Below are positions 8,537-17,518 of a stretch of 64,000 bases of DNA, in pieces. The translations under genes and the position numbers were made by a program. The stretch spans positions 5,361,001 through 5,425,000 of the forward strand of contig NZ_VIWT01000001.1 of NCBI RefSeq assembly GCF_007829815.1, read 5' to 3'. The notes beneath the pieces were generated by a model. It was given only the letters and a program-made list of their open reading frames with translations. It was not told where the DNA came from and searched no databases. Source of the stretch: Kitasatospora viridis. Lineage in GTDB: Bacteria > Actinomycetota > Actinomycetes > Streptomycetales > Streptomycetaceae. Position 1 is the stretch's first letter. Each line of letters opens with the position of its first letter.

Positions 8537-9727
8537 GTGAAATGTCACACAGCAACTGCTGGAGAGCCGCCCGAGCCGATCGTCGACGCGGCCGGACTCT
8601 TCGACCTCGATCCCACCGTCGCCCACCTCAACCACGGCTCCTACGGCACCGTCCCGCGCGAGGTCGCCGCGGCCCAACAGGCGCTGCGCCGGGAGCAGGA
8701 GGCCGACCCGGACGGCTTCTTCCTCACCGCCCCCGCCCGGGTGGCCGAGGCCCGCCGGGCGGTCGCCGGGCTGTTCGGCGCCGACCCGGCGGGCCTGGCG
8801 CTGCTGACCAACGTCACCGAGGCGGCCGCCGTCGCGCTGGACAGCATCCCGTTCGAGCCCGGCGACGAGATCCTGGTGACCGACCACGGCTACGGCGTGG
8901 TCAACCTGGCCGCCGAGCGCCGGGCCGCCGAGTGCGGCGCCACCGTCCGGGTGGCCGCCGTGCCGCTGGACGCCGCCGACCCGGCCGAGGCCGTGCTGGC
9001 CGCCGTCACCGACCGGACCAGGGCGGCGGTGCTGGACCGGATCACCTCGCCGACTGCCCGGGAGATCGCCACCCCGGCCCTGCTCCGGGCCCTCGCCGAC
9101 CGCGGGGTGACCACCCTGGTGGACGCCGCGCACGCGCCCGGGATGCTGCCCGTGGACCTGGCGGTCGAACCGGCCGACTTCTGGTTCGGCAACCTGCACA
9201 AGTGGGCCTTCGCCCCGCGCCCCACCGCCGTGCTCGCGGTCTCCGCGGCCTGGCGCGAACGGGTGCGCCCGCTCACCTACTCCTGGGAGCACGGGGGCGG
9301 CTTCCCCGGGAACGTCGAGTGGCGCGGCACCGCCGACTACACCGGCTGGCTGGCCGCGCCCGCCGCACTGGCGCTGCTGGAGCGGCTGGGCCCGGAGCGG
9401 GTGCGCGAGCACAACGCGCGGCTGGCCGAGTACGGGCGCCGACTGCTGGTCGAGCACGCGGGCCTGGGGGAGCTGCCGACCACCGCCGGGGTCTCGATGG
9501 CCGCGGTGCGGCTGCCGGCCGGGGTGGCCGAGACCGAGGAACAGGTCCGGCCGCTGATGGCCGAGGTGCTGGCGAAACTGGGCACCCGGGTCGCGGTCCG
9601 GCCGTGGCCGGGCGGCGGGGTGCTGCGGATCAGCGCGCAGGTCTACAACCGGCCCGCGGAGTACCGCCGGCTGGCCGAGGGCCTCGGTGCGCTGCTCACA
9701 CCTCCAGGGTGGCCTCGATCTGCCTGA
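8537..9727 (+). CDS. Aminotransferase class V-fold PLP enzyme (isopenicillin-N-epimerase-like)
   Basis: A protein of about 396 residues. The N-terminal block HLNHGSYGTVPREV is typical of the isopenicillin-N-epimerase-like branch of class V aminotransferases. VDAAHAPGMLPVDL supplies the Asp and His around the PLP ring, and WFGNLHKWAFAPRP holds the Schiff-base lysine. Members include epimerases, cysteine desulfurase relatives and many uncharacterised enzymes, so the substrate is open. The start is ambiguous: GTG 8537 fits the leaderless promoter, while ATG 8528 would add three residues. Its 3' end overlaps the convergent Roadblock gene by 32 bp. Confidence 0.8.
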   Translation: MKCHTATAGEPPEPIVDAAGLFDLDPTVAHLNHGSYGTVPREVAAAQQALRREQEADPDGFFLTAPARVAEARRAVAGLFGADPAGLALLTNVTEAAAVALDSIPFEPGDEILVTDHGYGVVNLAAERRAAECGATVRVAAVPLDAADPAEAVLAAVTDRTRAAVLDRITSPTAREIATPALLRALADRGVTTLVDAAHAPGMLPVDLAVEPADFWFGNLHKWAFAPRPTAVLAVSAAWRERVRPLTYSWEHGGGFPGNVEWRGTADYTGWLAAPAALALLERLGPERVREHNARLAEYGRRLLVEHAGLGELPTTAGVSMAAVRLPAGVAETEEQVRPLMAEVLAKLGTRVAVRPWPGGGVLRISAQVYNRPAEYRRLAEGLGALLTPPGWPRSA

Positions 9728-10070
9728 GCTGGTGGCGGGCCATCGCCAGGTTGGACCGGCTGCGGGCGAGCGCCAGGTAGAGGAAGAGCCCGCGGCTGGT
9801 CTGCTGGGTCAGCGGCCGGATCATGTGGTACTGCCCGGTGAGCGTGATGAGGATGTCCTCGATCGTGTTGTCGTGCAGGTTGAGCAGCTCCATGGTGCGC
9901 ATCTTGGCCCGCACCACGTCGGTGTTCCCGGCCGCGGCCACCTCCAGGTTGAGCTCGGCGTTGTCCCCGAGGGTGCCCAGCGCCATGCCGCTGCTGTAGT
10001 CCACCAGGGCCACCCCGATCGCGCCCTCGATGGTCATCGCGTCCTTGAGCGCGCTCTCCACGTTCACCAC
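9696..10070 (-). CDS. Roadblock/LC7 domain protein
   Basis: A compact 124-residue protein whose pattern (GAIGVALVDYSSGMALG, ELNLEVAAAGNTDVVRAK, DILITLTGQYHMIRPL) is that of the Roadblock/LC7 fold. In actinomycetes these proteins partner small Ras-like GTPases in Cvn (conservon) operons or act singly. No GTPase or Cvn kinase is nearby, so this is a solitary copy. The start at 10070 is chosen because GAGAGGGGA precedes it by 7 nt; an upstream ATG at 10091 lies ahead of that ribosome site. It ends inside the convergent aminotransferase gene. Confidence 0.8.
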   Translation of the reverse strand: MVNVESALKDAMTIEGAIGVALVDYSSGMALGTLGDNAELNLEVAAAGNTDVVRAKMRTMELLNLHDNTIEDILITLTGQYHMIRPLTQQTSRGLFLYLALARSRSNLAMARHQLRQIEATLEV

Positions 10071-10258
10071 GGCAGTTCCCCTCTCGATCACGGGTGCCCT
10101 CGATTGCGGGCTGCCCCGACTGTAGGGAGCACGGCAACGCGGAGTTGACGGATGAACACAGCTGTTCCGATTGCGACCGGGAGTGCCCGGAAGTGACCGT
10201 CAGCGGTGGGCAAAACGGTGTGATCGATGTCAGCCCAGGCGGGTAACCTCAGGCTGAG

Positions 10259-13120
10259 ATGCAGGAACAGCACACCCGTGACCCCAGGAGCAGCGCCCTG
10301 TCCGCCGAAGAGATGAGCCCCGCCGAGGCCTATGCGGCCTCCCGTAGTCGCGCGCAGCAGAGCGCCTCGCTGCGCGGTTTCCAGGAGCTCTACGACTTCC
10401 CGCTCGACCCCTTCCAGCTGGAGGCCTGCCAGGCCCTGGAGGCGGGCCAGGGCGTCCTGGTCGCCGCCCCCACCGGCTCCGGCAAGACGATCGTCGGCGA
10501 GTTCGCCGTGCACCTGGCGCTGGCCGGCGGCCGCAAGTGCTTCTACACCACGCCGATCAAGGCCCTGTCCAACCAGAAGTACGCCGACCTGGTCAAGCGC
10601 TACGGCGCCGCCAAGGTCGGCCTGCTCACCGGCGACAACACGGTCAACGGCGACGCGCCCGTGGTGGTGATGACCACCGAGGTGCTGCGCAACATGCTCT
10701 ACGCCGGCTCGCGCACCCTGGACGGCCTCGGCTACGTGGTGATGGACGAGGTGCACTACCTCGCCGACCGGTTCCGCGGCGCGGTCTGGGAGGAGGTGAT
10801 CATCCACCTGCCCGAGTCCGTCACCCTGGTCTCGCTCTCCGCCACCGTCTCCAACGCCGAGGAGTTCGGCGACTGGCTGGACACCGTGCGCGGCGGCACC
10901 AAGGTGATCGTCGCCGAGCACCGCCCGGTGCCGCTGTGGCAGCACGTGATGGCCGGCAACCGGATGTACGACCTGTTCTCCAACCCGGACGAGGACGGCC
11001 GCCCGCGCGGCAACCAGAAGAACCCGGGCAAGGCGGTCAACCCCGAGCTGGTCCGGCTGGCCCGCTCCGAGGCCGACCGCAACCCGCGGTTCGCCGGCCG
11101 CGGCCGGGGCCGCTCGATGCCGAACGGCCGGCCCAACCGGGTCTGGACCCCGGGCCGGGCCGACGTGATCGACCGGCTGGACGCCGAGGGCCTGCTGCCC
11201 GCGATCACCTTCATCTTCAGCCGGGCCGGCTGCGAGGCCGCCGTCCAGCAGGTGCTGCACTCCGGGCTGCGGCTCAACTCCGACCAGGAGCGCCGCCAGG
11301 TCCGCGAGATCGTCGAGGAGCGCACCGCCGCGATCCCGGACGAGGACCTGCACGTGCTCGGCTACTACGAGTGGCTGGACGCGCTGGAGCGCGGGGTCGC
11401 CGCGCACCACGCCGGCATGCTGCCCCGGTTCAAGGAAGTGGTCGAGGAGCTCTTCCTCAAGGGCCTGGTCAAGGCGGTCTTCGCGACCGAGACGCTGGCG
11501 CTGGGCATCAACATGCCGGCCCGCTCGGTGGTGCTGGAGAAGCTGGTCAAGTGGAACGGCGAGGCGCACGCCGACCTCACCCCCGGCGAGTACACCCAGC
11601 TCACCGGCCGGGCCGGGCGGCGCGGCATCGACGTCGAGGGCCACGCCGTGGTGCTCTGGCAGCGCGGCCTGGACCCGGAGGTGCTGGCCGGTCTGGCCGG
11701 CACCCGCACCTACCCGCTGCGCTCCTCCTTCAAGCCGTCCTACAACATGGCGGTCAACCTGGTCGCCCAGTTCGGCCGGCACCGCTCCCGGGAGCTGCTG
11801 GAGACCTCCTTCGCCCAGTTCCAGGCCGACCGCTCGGTGGTCGGGATCTCCCGGCAGGTGCAGAAGAACGAGGAGGGCCTGGCCGGCTACCAGGAGGCGA
11901 TGACCTGTCACCTCGGCGACTTCCAGGAGTACATGGGCCTGCGCCGGCAGCTGAAGGACCGGGAGAACGACCTGGCCCGGGAGGGCAGCAGCCAGCGCCG
12001 GTCCGCCGCGATCGAGTCGATCGAGGCGCTCAAGCCGGGTGACGTGATCCACGTGCCGACCGGCCGGTTCGCCGGCCTGGCCCTGGTGCTCGACCCGGGC
12101 CTGCCGCCGGTCAGCCGCTCGCGCGGCGGCCTGCGGCACCCCGACTACCAGGACGGGCCGCGCCCGGTGGTGCTCACCGCCGAGCGGCAGGTCAAGCGGC
12201 TCGCGATGATCGACTTCCCGCACCCGGTGGTGCCGATCGAGCGGCTGCGGATCCCCAAGTCCTTCAACCCGCGCAGCCCGCAGTCCCGCCGCGACCTGGC
12301 CTCCACGCTGCGCACCAAGGCCGGCCACCTGGAGCCCGAGCGGTTCCGCAAGGGCCGGGCCGCGGCCGCCGACGACCCGGAGATCTCCCGGCTGCGCACC
12401 GAGCTGCGGGCCCACCCCTGCCACGGCTGCAACGACCGCGAGGACCACGCCCGCTGGTCCGAGCGCTACCACCGGCTGCACCGCGACACCGAGGTGCTGG
12501 AGCGCAGGATGCGCTCGCGCACCCACACCATCGCGCGCACCTTCGACCGGGTCTGCGGGCTGCTCGGCGACCTCGGCTACCTCTCCGGGGACACCGTGAC
12601 GCCGGACGGCAAGCGGCTCGGCCGGCTCTACGGCGAGCTGGACCTGCTCGCCTCGGAGTGCATCCGGGAGGGCGTCTGGCAGGGCCTGGCCGCCGCCGAA
12701 CTGGCCGCCTGCGCCTCGGCGCTGGTCTACGAGGCCCGCCAGGCGGACGACGCCGGCGCGCCCCGGCTGCCGGAGGGCAAGGCCAAGGACGCGCTGGGCC
12801 GGATGGTGCGGATCTGGGGCCACCTGGACGCGCTGGAGGAGCAGCACCGGATCAGCACCGCCGAGGGCGTGGGCCAGCGCGAGCCCGACCTGGGCTTCGC
12901 CTGGGCCGCCTACCGCTGGGCGCTGGGCCACTCGCTGGACCAGGTGCTGCGGGACGCCGAGATGCCGGCCGGCGACTTCGTCCGCTGGACCAAGCAGCTG
13001 ATCGACGTGCTCGGCCAGATCCAGGACGCGGCCGGCGACGACGCCGAGCTGCGCGGCACCGCCCGCAAGGCGGTGGACGGGCTGCGGCGCGGCATCATCG
13101 CCTACTCCTCGGTGGGCTGA
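10259..13120 (+). CDS. helY: Ski2-like DEAD/DEVH-box RNA helicase, HelY type
   Basis: A 953-residue superfamily 2 helicase. Walker A is APTGSGKT near residues 70-77, the DEVH box is at 163-166, SAT appears as SLSATVSNAEEF, and motif VI is QLTGRAGRRG near 447. The C-terminal third matches the DSHCT domain of Ski2/Mtr4 helicases, including a Cys/His-rich HPCHGCNDREDH segment. Actinobacterial HelY proteins are thought to act in RNA processing or decay. A TAACCT at 10244-10249 lies so close to the ATG that the mRNA may be leaderless; no ribosome site is seen. Confidence 0.88.
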   Translation: MQEQHTRDPRSSALSAEEMSPAEAYAASRSRAQQSASLRGFQELYDFPLDPFQLEACQALEAGQGVLVAAPTGSGKTIVGEFAVHLALAGGRKCFYTTPIKALSNQKYADLVKRYGAAKVGLLTGDNTVNGDAPVVVMTTEVLRNMLYAGSRTLDGLGYVVMDEVHYLADRFRGAVWEEVIIHLPESVTLVSLSATVSNAEEFGDWLDTVRGGTKVIVAEHRPVPLWQHVMAGNRMYDLFSNPDEDGRPRGNQKNPGKAVNPELVRLARSEADRNPRFAGRGRGRSMPNGRPNRVWTPGRADVIDRLDAEGLLPAITFIFSRAGCEAAVQQVLHSGLRLNSDQERRQVREIVEERTAAIPDEDLHVLGYYEWLDALERGVAAHHAGMLPRFKEVVEELFLKGLVKAVFATETLALGINMPARSVVLEKLVKWNGEAHADLTPGEYTQLTGRAGRRGIDVEGHAVVLWQRGLDPEVLAGLAGTRTYPLRSSFKPSYNMAVNLVAQFGRHRSRELLETSFAQFQADRSVVGISRQVQKNEEGLAGYQEAMTCHLGDFQEYMGLRRQLKDRENDLAREGSSQRRSAAIESIEALKPGDVIHVPTGRFAGLALVLDPGLPPVSRSRGGLRHPDYQDGPRPVVLTAERQVKRLAMIDFPHPVVPIERLRIPKSFNPRSPQSRRDLASTLRTKAGHLEPERFRKGRAAAADDPEISRLRTELRAHPCHGCNDREDHARWSERYHRLHRDTEVLERRMRSRTHTIARTFDRVCGLLGDLGYLSGDTVTPDGKRLGRLYGELDLLASECIREGVWQGLAAAELAACASALVYEARQADDAGAPRLPEGKAKDALGRMVRIWGHLDALEEQHRISTAEGVGQREPDLGFAWAAYRWALGHSLDQVLRDAEMPAGDFVRWTKQLIDVLGQIQDAAGDDAELRGTARKAVDGLRRGIIAYSSVG

Positions 13121-13130
13121 CGCGGCATCA

Positions 13131-13164
13131 CGAGGGCCCCGGGTGCGTGCACCCGGGGCCCTCG
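13131..13164. terminator. Bidirectional terminator between helY and the sphingomyelinase gene
   Basis: Arms 13131-13146 and 13149-13164 form a perfect 16-bp GC-rich hairpin with a two-base centre, placed between the converging stop codons at 13120 and 13173. Confidence 0.85.
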
Positions 13165-13172
13165 ACGTCCGC

Positions 13173-14198
13173 TCAGCCGAGCTGGAAGGTGGCCTCGACC
13201 GGGTAGTGGTCGCTGGGCGCGTTGGTGTCCAGCTGGCCGGCCGTCCAGCCCGACTGCGGGTCGAACAGCGTGCTCACCTGCGGCAGCGCCACCGGCACCG
13301 GGCGGCCCGGGGCGTTGAGGTAGCCGAGGTAGTCCAGGTCGTCGTCGTAGTTCGACGGGAAGGTCTCGATGCCGGACATGTACTGGCACCAGGAGGAGAC
13401 GGTGCAGTCCATGGTGGTCAGCTGGGTGTTCGGGTTGGTGGCCGGAGTGCCGAGCACACCGCCCACCGCGGCCTGGGCGTTGGCGTAGTCGCCGCGCGAC
13501 TGGCCGTTGTAGTACTCCACGTTGAGGTCGCCGCCGAAGAGCACCGGCGCGGTGCTGCCGACGATGCCGTTGACCCAGCCCTTGATCTCGCCCAGCTGGG
13601 CCAGCCGGGTGGCCTGGGTGGTGTCGGTGGAGGTGTCCGACTCGTCGGCCTGCAGGTGGGTGCCGGCCACCCAGGTCTTCACCCCGCCCTTGTCCACCTG
13701 GACCAGCGCGGCGCCCTTGTCCGCGTGGTAGTCCCAGGTGCCGTAGGTGGAGTTCGAGAAGACGTGCTGGTACTGCGCGGTGATCGGGTACTTCGACAGG
13801 ATCATCGTCCCGCCGTTGATCACGAACGGGGAGCTGGAGCAGTTGCCGCTGGTGCCGTTCCAGCCGCCCCCCGAGCAGGTGCCGCCGACCACCGGAGTCC
13901 GGTAGGGGTAGAGGTCGGCCAGGTTGCTGTTGATGTCGCTGTTCGAGGAGTCGTTGAACGCCTCGTCCAGGATCACCACGTCGGCGCTGTGCTGACGGAT
14001 GATCGACTCGATCACCGGCGTCCGGGTGGCGGCCTGCTCGTTCTGGCTCCAGTCCACCACCGAGGTGCCGAGGTCGACGTTCCAGGCGAAGACCGACAGG
14101 GTGTGCGGGGTGTCGGCCGAGGCGGTCTGGGTGCCACTGAGCAGCGCGGTGGCGGAGGCGGCGGCGAACAGCGCGGCAGCGGTGCGGCGCAGGGTCAT
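13173..14198 (-). CDS. Secreted sphingomyelinase C-like phosphodiesterase
   Basis: A 341-residue secreted enzyme of the endonuclease/exonuclease/phosphatase fold. The N-terminus (TLRRTAAALFAAASATALLS...ASA) is a Sec signal peptide. Motifs match bacterial neutral sphingomyelinases: SVFAWNVDLG, VVILDEAFND (metal-binding Glu), FGGDLNVEYYN and the catalytic PSDHYPV end block. It should cleave sphingomyelin, or another phospholipid, to phosphocholine and ceramide outside the cell. The start at 14198 is preferred because the signal peptide follows directly; the frame runs further upstream without sense. It is a single-gene unit ending at a strong hairpin. Confidence 0.85.
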   Translation of the reverse strand: MTLRRTAAALFAAASATALLSGTQTASADTPHTLSVFAWNVDLGTSVVDWSQNEQAATRTPVIESIIRQHSADVVILDEAFNDSSNSDINSNLADLYPYRTPVVGGTCSGGGWNGTSGNCSSSPFVINGGTMILSKYPITAQYQHVFSNSTYGTWDYHADKGAALVQVDKGGVKTWVAGTHLQADESDTSTDTTQATRLAQLGEIKGWVNGIVGSTAPVLFGGDLNVEYYNGQSRGDYANAQAAVGGVLGTPATNPNTQLTTMDCTVSSWCQYMSGIETFPSNYDDDLDYLGYLNAPGRPVPVALPQVSTLFDPQSGWTAGQLDTNAPSDHYPVEATFQLG

Positions 14199-14360
14199 GG
14201 GGTCAGGGCTCCGAGGGTGTGGGGCGAGCGGTGCATGACGCCCGGAACCGTAGCTACTCGCGGGTACCTCCCGACGAACGGCAAACGACGACTTCCCCGC
14301 GGGAAGGTGTCCGTACAAGGGCACCCTGATGGAGGGCCAGTTGTCTGGCCAACACCGGCC

Positions 14361-15287
14361 TCACACAGAACCCGCGGCCAGGGTGTCCAGCAGCCGGGTC
14401 ACCGAGGTGCCCAGGCCCCACCGCGCGGTGAGTTCCTCCAGGCTGATCGGGTCGAGCGGCTCGGCGGGCAGCGCCGGGTCGAAGGCCGGCAGCGGGACGT
14501 CGGTGGCGACACGGACCACGGTGGGGGCGACGTCGAGGTAGGCGGCGCCTTCGAGGATGTTCTTGCGGCGGGCCGGGGTGAGCTTGGACAGCGGGTCGGC
14601 GGCAGCGGCGCGGATGCCGGCCAGGTCGCCGTACTCGCGGATGAGTTGGGTGGCGGTCTTCTCGCCGATGCCCTTCACGCCCGGCAGGCCGTCGCTCGGG
14701 TCGCCGCGCAGCGCGGCCATGTCGGCGTACTCGGTGCCGGTGACGCCGTACTTCTCGCGCAGGGCGGCCTCGTCGACGACCTCGGCGTTGCCGACACCCT
14801 TGACCGGGTAGATGACCTGCACGCCCCGGGCGTCGTCGACCAGTTGGAAGAGGTCCCGGTCGCCGGTGACGATCCGCACCGGGCCGGCGGCCCTGGTGGC
14901 CAGGGTGCCGATCACGTCGTCCGCCTCGTAGCCGGGGACGCCGATCCGGGCGATCCCGAGGGCGTCCAGGACCTGCTCGATCACCGGGACCTGGGGGGAG
15001 AGGGTGTCCGGCACCTCCTCCTCGCCCGGTTCGCCCTCGGGGGCCAGCCGGTGGGTCTTGTAACTGGGGATCAGGTCCACCCGCCACTGCGGGCGCCAGT
15101 CGGCGTCCATGCAGGCGACCAGCTGGTCGGGGCGGTGGTCCTGGACCAGCCGGGTGATGAAGTCCAGCAGTCCCCGGACGGCGTTCACCGGAATGCCGTC
15201 CGGGGACTTCATGGACTCGGGCACGCCGAAGTAGGCCCGGAAGTAGAGGCTGGCGGAGTCGAGGAGCATCAGGCGCGGTGCGGTCAC
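14361..15287 (-). CDS. Stand-alone 5'-3' exonuclease (PolI N-domain / PIN-like fold)
   Basis: A 308-residue protein matching the 5'-3' exonuclease domain of DNA polymerase I without the polymerase. Acidic metal-site motifs are visible (LLLDSASLYFRAYFG, VACMDADW, GYEADDVIGTLA, IVTGDRDLFQLV), as are the helix-hairpin-helix residues in GLPGVKGIGEKTA. Free-standing homologues process flaps and Okazaki-fragment primers. It follows the PhzF gene by 25 bp on the same strand and is probably co-transcribed with it. A small GGCCAG/CTGGCC stem at 14335-14350 lies after its stop. Arms this short may not terminate transcription. Confidence 0.87.
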   Translation of the reverse strand: MTAPRLMLLDSASLYFRAYFGVPESMKSPDGIPVNAVRGLLDFITRLVQDHRPDQLVACMDADWRPQWRVDLIPSYKTHRLAPEGEPGEEEVPDTLSPQVPVIEQVLDALGIARIGVPGYEADDVIGTLATRAAGPVRIVTGDRDLFQLVDDARGVQVIYPVKGVGNAEVVDEAALREKYGVTGTEYADMAALRGDPSDGLPGVKGIGEKTATQLIREYGDLAGIRAAAADPLSKLTPARRKNILEGAAYLDVAPTVVRVATDVPLPAFDPALPAEPLDPISLEELTARWGLGTSVTRLLDTLAAGSV

Positions 15288-15312
15288 GGCCCGATTATCG
15301 CGGCCCGCACCG

Positions 15313-16155
15313 TCAGTCGGGCAGCCGCACCGCCGCGCCGGTCACCCGCACCCGGGGATCGCCGGCGTGCAGGGCCACCCGCAACTCGCCGGGGCTGCCC
15401 AGGTCCTCGCCCTGGTGCAGGGTCAGCTCGGCCTGCTCCGGCACCGCGCCGAGCTCGCGCAGGTAGGCGCCGAAGGCGGCCGCCGCCGCGCCGGTGGCCG
15501 GGTCCTCCACCACGCCGCCGACCGGGAACGGGTCGCGCACGTGGAAGACGGTCGGCCCGGCCGCCCAGACCAGCTGAAGGGTGATCAGGTCACGGGCCGT
15601 CATGAAGGCGGCCAGCCGGTCGAAGTCGTAGTCCAGGTCGGCCAGCCGCTCCCGGGTGCCGGCGGCCAGCACCAGGTGGCGGGCGCCGGCGTAGGCGATC
15701 CGCGGCGGCAGCTCGGCGTTCAGCTCCGCCTCGGACCAGCCGAGCGCGGCCAGCGCCTCGGCGAGGTCGGCGGGCGAGACCGGCTCGGTGTGCGGCTCGA
15801 CGCTGGTCAGGGTGGCCCGCAGCACCCCGTCCGGGCCGGCGGCCACGGTCACCGGCACGGTGCCGGCCCCGGTCTCGAAGACCAGGTCGCCGGGTCCGGT
15901 GAGCTCGCCGAGCGCCACCGCCGTGGCGATCGTGGCGTGGCCGCAGAACGGCACCTCCATGGCCGGGGCGAAGTAGCGCACCCGGTAGTGCCGCTCGCCC
16001 AGCTCGGTGAGGAAGGCGCTCTCCGAGTAGCCCAGCTCGGCGGCGATCGCGAGCATCTGCTCGTCCGTCAGCCCGTCGGCGGCGGGCACCACACCGGCCT
16101 TGTTGCCGCCGGCCGGATCGGTGGTGAAGGCCGCGTACCGCAGTATCTCCGTCAT
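15313..16155 (-). CDS. PhzF family isomerase-like protein
   Basis: A 280-residue protein with the duplicated hot-dog-like fold of the PhzF/diaminopimelate-epimerase superfamily. It shows the N-terminal YAAFTTDPAGGNKAGVV block, the conserved GYSESAFL segment carrying the catalytic Glu of PhzF, and FCGHATIATA. PhzF itself isomerises a phenazine precursor, but most genomic homologues lie outside phenazine clusters and have no known substrate. None of the other phenazine genes is present here. It sits 15 bp downstream of the CDF transporter gene and 25 bp upstream of the exonuclease gene. Confidence 0.85.
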   Translation of the reverse strand: MTEILRYAAFTTDPAGGNKAGVVPAADGLTDEQMLAIAAELGYSESAFLTELGERHYRVRYFAPAMEVPFCGHATIATAVALGELTGPGDLVFETGAGTVPVTVAAGPDGVLRATLTSVEPHTEPVSPADLAEALAALGWSEAELNAELPPRIAYAGARHLVLAAGTRERLADLDYDFDRLAAFMTARDLITLQLVWAAGPTVFHVRDPFPVGGVVEDPATGAAAAAFGAYLRELGAVPEQAELTLHQGEDLGSPGELRVALHAGDPRVRVTGAAVRLPD

Positions 16156-16170
16156 GGTCCGTCAGGCTAC

Positions 16171-17286
16171 TCAGTGCTCGTGCGGGCCGCTGCGGTGCAC
16201 GGGGCCGTGCGAGTCGGCGCAGTGGTCGGCGGCGGGGCCCGCGCCGGGGTCGGTGATCTGCAGCAGCCGCTGGTCGTCGTCCTCGCCCACGTGGTCCACC
16301 TGGAGGGTGGTGTGGGTGATCCGGTACTCCTCGCGCAGCTTGCGCTGCAGGTCGCGGCGGACGGCGTGGCAGTCGCCGGCGGGCGCCACCAGGATGTGCG
16401 CGGACAGGGCCGGCTGGCCCGAGGTGATCTCCCAGACGTGCAGGTCGTGGATCTCCTCCACCTGCTCGGTGGCGACCAGCCGGTCGGCCAGCGCGTCCGG
16501 GTCCACCCCGGCGGGGGCGGCCTCCAGGAAGATCCGGCCGGAGTCCCGGACCAGCCCGATGCCGGCCCGCAGCATCAGCGCCACCACGATCAGCGAGGCG
16601 ATCGCGTCGGCCCGGGCGAAGCCGGTGGTGAGCATCACCGCACCGGCGACGGCGGTGGCGATGAACGCGTAGAGGTCGGTCAGCACGTGCTGGAAGGCGC
16701 CCTCGACGTTGAGCGAGCTGCGGTTGGCCTTCGACATGCACCAGGCGGCCGCGATGTTCACCACGATCCCGACCAGCGCGGTGATCAGCACCAGCGAGCC
16801 GTGCACCTCGGGCGGCGAGACCAGCCGCCGGACCGACTCGTAGCCCAGCCAGGCGGACAGCACCAGCAGGGTGACGCCGTTGGCCTGGGCGGAGAGGATC
16901 TCGGCCCGCTTGAGCCCGTAGGTGTAGCCGCCGCGGGCCGGCCGGGCGGCCAGCCGCATGGCGACCAGGGCGAGCACGATCGAGGCGGCGTCGGTCAGCA
17001 TGTGCGCCGCGTCCGAGATCAGCGCCAGCGAGCGGGCGGCGAAGCCGACCACCACCTCGACCGCCATGAAGGCGGTGATCAGGGCGAGCGCGCTGGTCAG
17101 CCAGCGCCGGTCGGCGTCGGCGGCGACCCCGTGCGAGTGGCCGCCGTGGCCGTGGCCGTGGCCGTGGCCGTGGTCGTGCGAGTGGCCGTGCTCCTGCTCG
17201 TGGTCGTGACCGTCCTCGTGGTCGTGGCTGTGCTCGTGCCCGTGGTCGGAGCCGAGCGCGGACTGCTGGTCGAGGTGGCCGGCCAT
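16171..17286 (-). CDS. Cation diffusion facilitator (zinc efflux) with His-rich N-terminus
   Basis: A 371-residue CDF transporter. The first 50 residues are a histidine/aspartate-rich tail containing several HGHGHG runs, likely to bind Zn2+. Six membrane helices follow. SDAAHMLTDAAS in helix 2 and HVLTD in helix 5 supply the transport-site His and Asp residues, and the C-terminal cytoplasmic domain has the usual dimerisation fold. It exchanges metal for protons. An AGGAGA ribosome site lies 8 nt before the ATG. The 232-bp upstream gap shows no clear Zur-type palindrome. Confidence 0.9.
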   Translation of the reverse strand: MAGHLDQQSALGSDHGHEHSHDHEDGHDHEQEHGHSHDHGHGHGHGHGGHSHGVAADADRRWLTSALALITAFMAVEVVVGFAARSLALISDAAHMLTDAASIVLALVAMRLAARPARGGYTYGLKRAEILSAQANGVTLLVLSAWLGYESVRRLVSPPEVHGSLVLITALVGIVVNIAAAWCMSKANRSSLNVEGAFQHVLTDLYAFIATAVAGAVMLTTGFARADAIASLIVVALMLRAGIGLVRDSGRIFLEAAPAGVDPDALADRLVATEQVEEIHDLHVWEITSGQPALSAHILVAPAGDCHAVRRDLQRKLREEYRITHTTLQVDHVGEDDDQRLLQITDPGAGPAADHCADSHGPVHRSGPHEH

Positions 17287-17518
17287 CGCGGGGTCTCCTG
17301 AAACGCCGAAGGTGGTCGAGGACAGGTGTCCTGCAGGGAAGTGAACCCCAGATCGGAGAAAGATCCAAAGGCTGCACTGGTGACCGTTGTCGTTCCACTT
17401 TCCACCCCGGCCACACCCGTCGCCCGCTGCGCACTCTCACGGAAAACTCAGGTGAATTGGGCCGATTGTGCCGTCGCTTTGATTTCCCGCTTAACCATCG
17501 GGCCATACATTTCCGGGT

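Noticed and set aside
10088..12931. A 947-codon open frame on the minus strand opposite helY
   Set aside because: It mirrors the helicase gene, is rich in Gly, Arg, His and Val in the pattern of antisense GC-rich frames, and resembles no family. The same applies to the long opposite frames over 4177-6237, 15590-18445 and 22016-23992.
15313..16155. PhzF homologue, considered as a sign of a phenazine cluster
   Set aside because: None of the other phenazine genes is nearby; single PhzF-family genes are widespread.
17148..17175. Short tandem GGCCGT repeats, considered as a CRISPR-like or regulatory repeat
   Set aside because: They lie inside the CDF gene and simply encode its His-Gly tail; units are too short and lack spacers.
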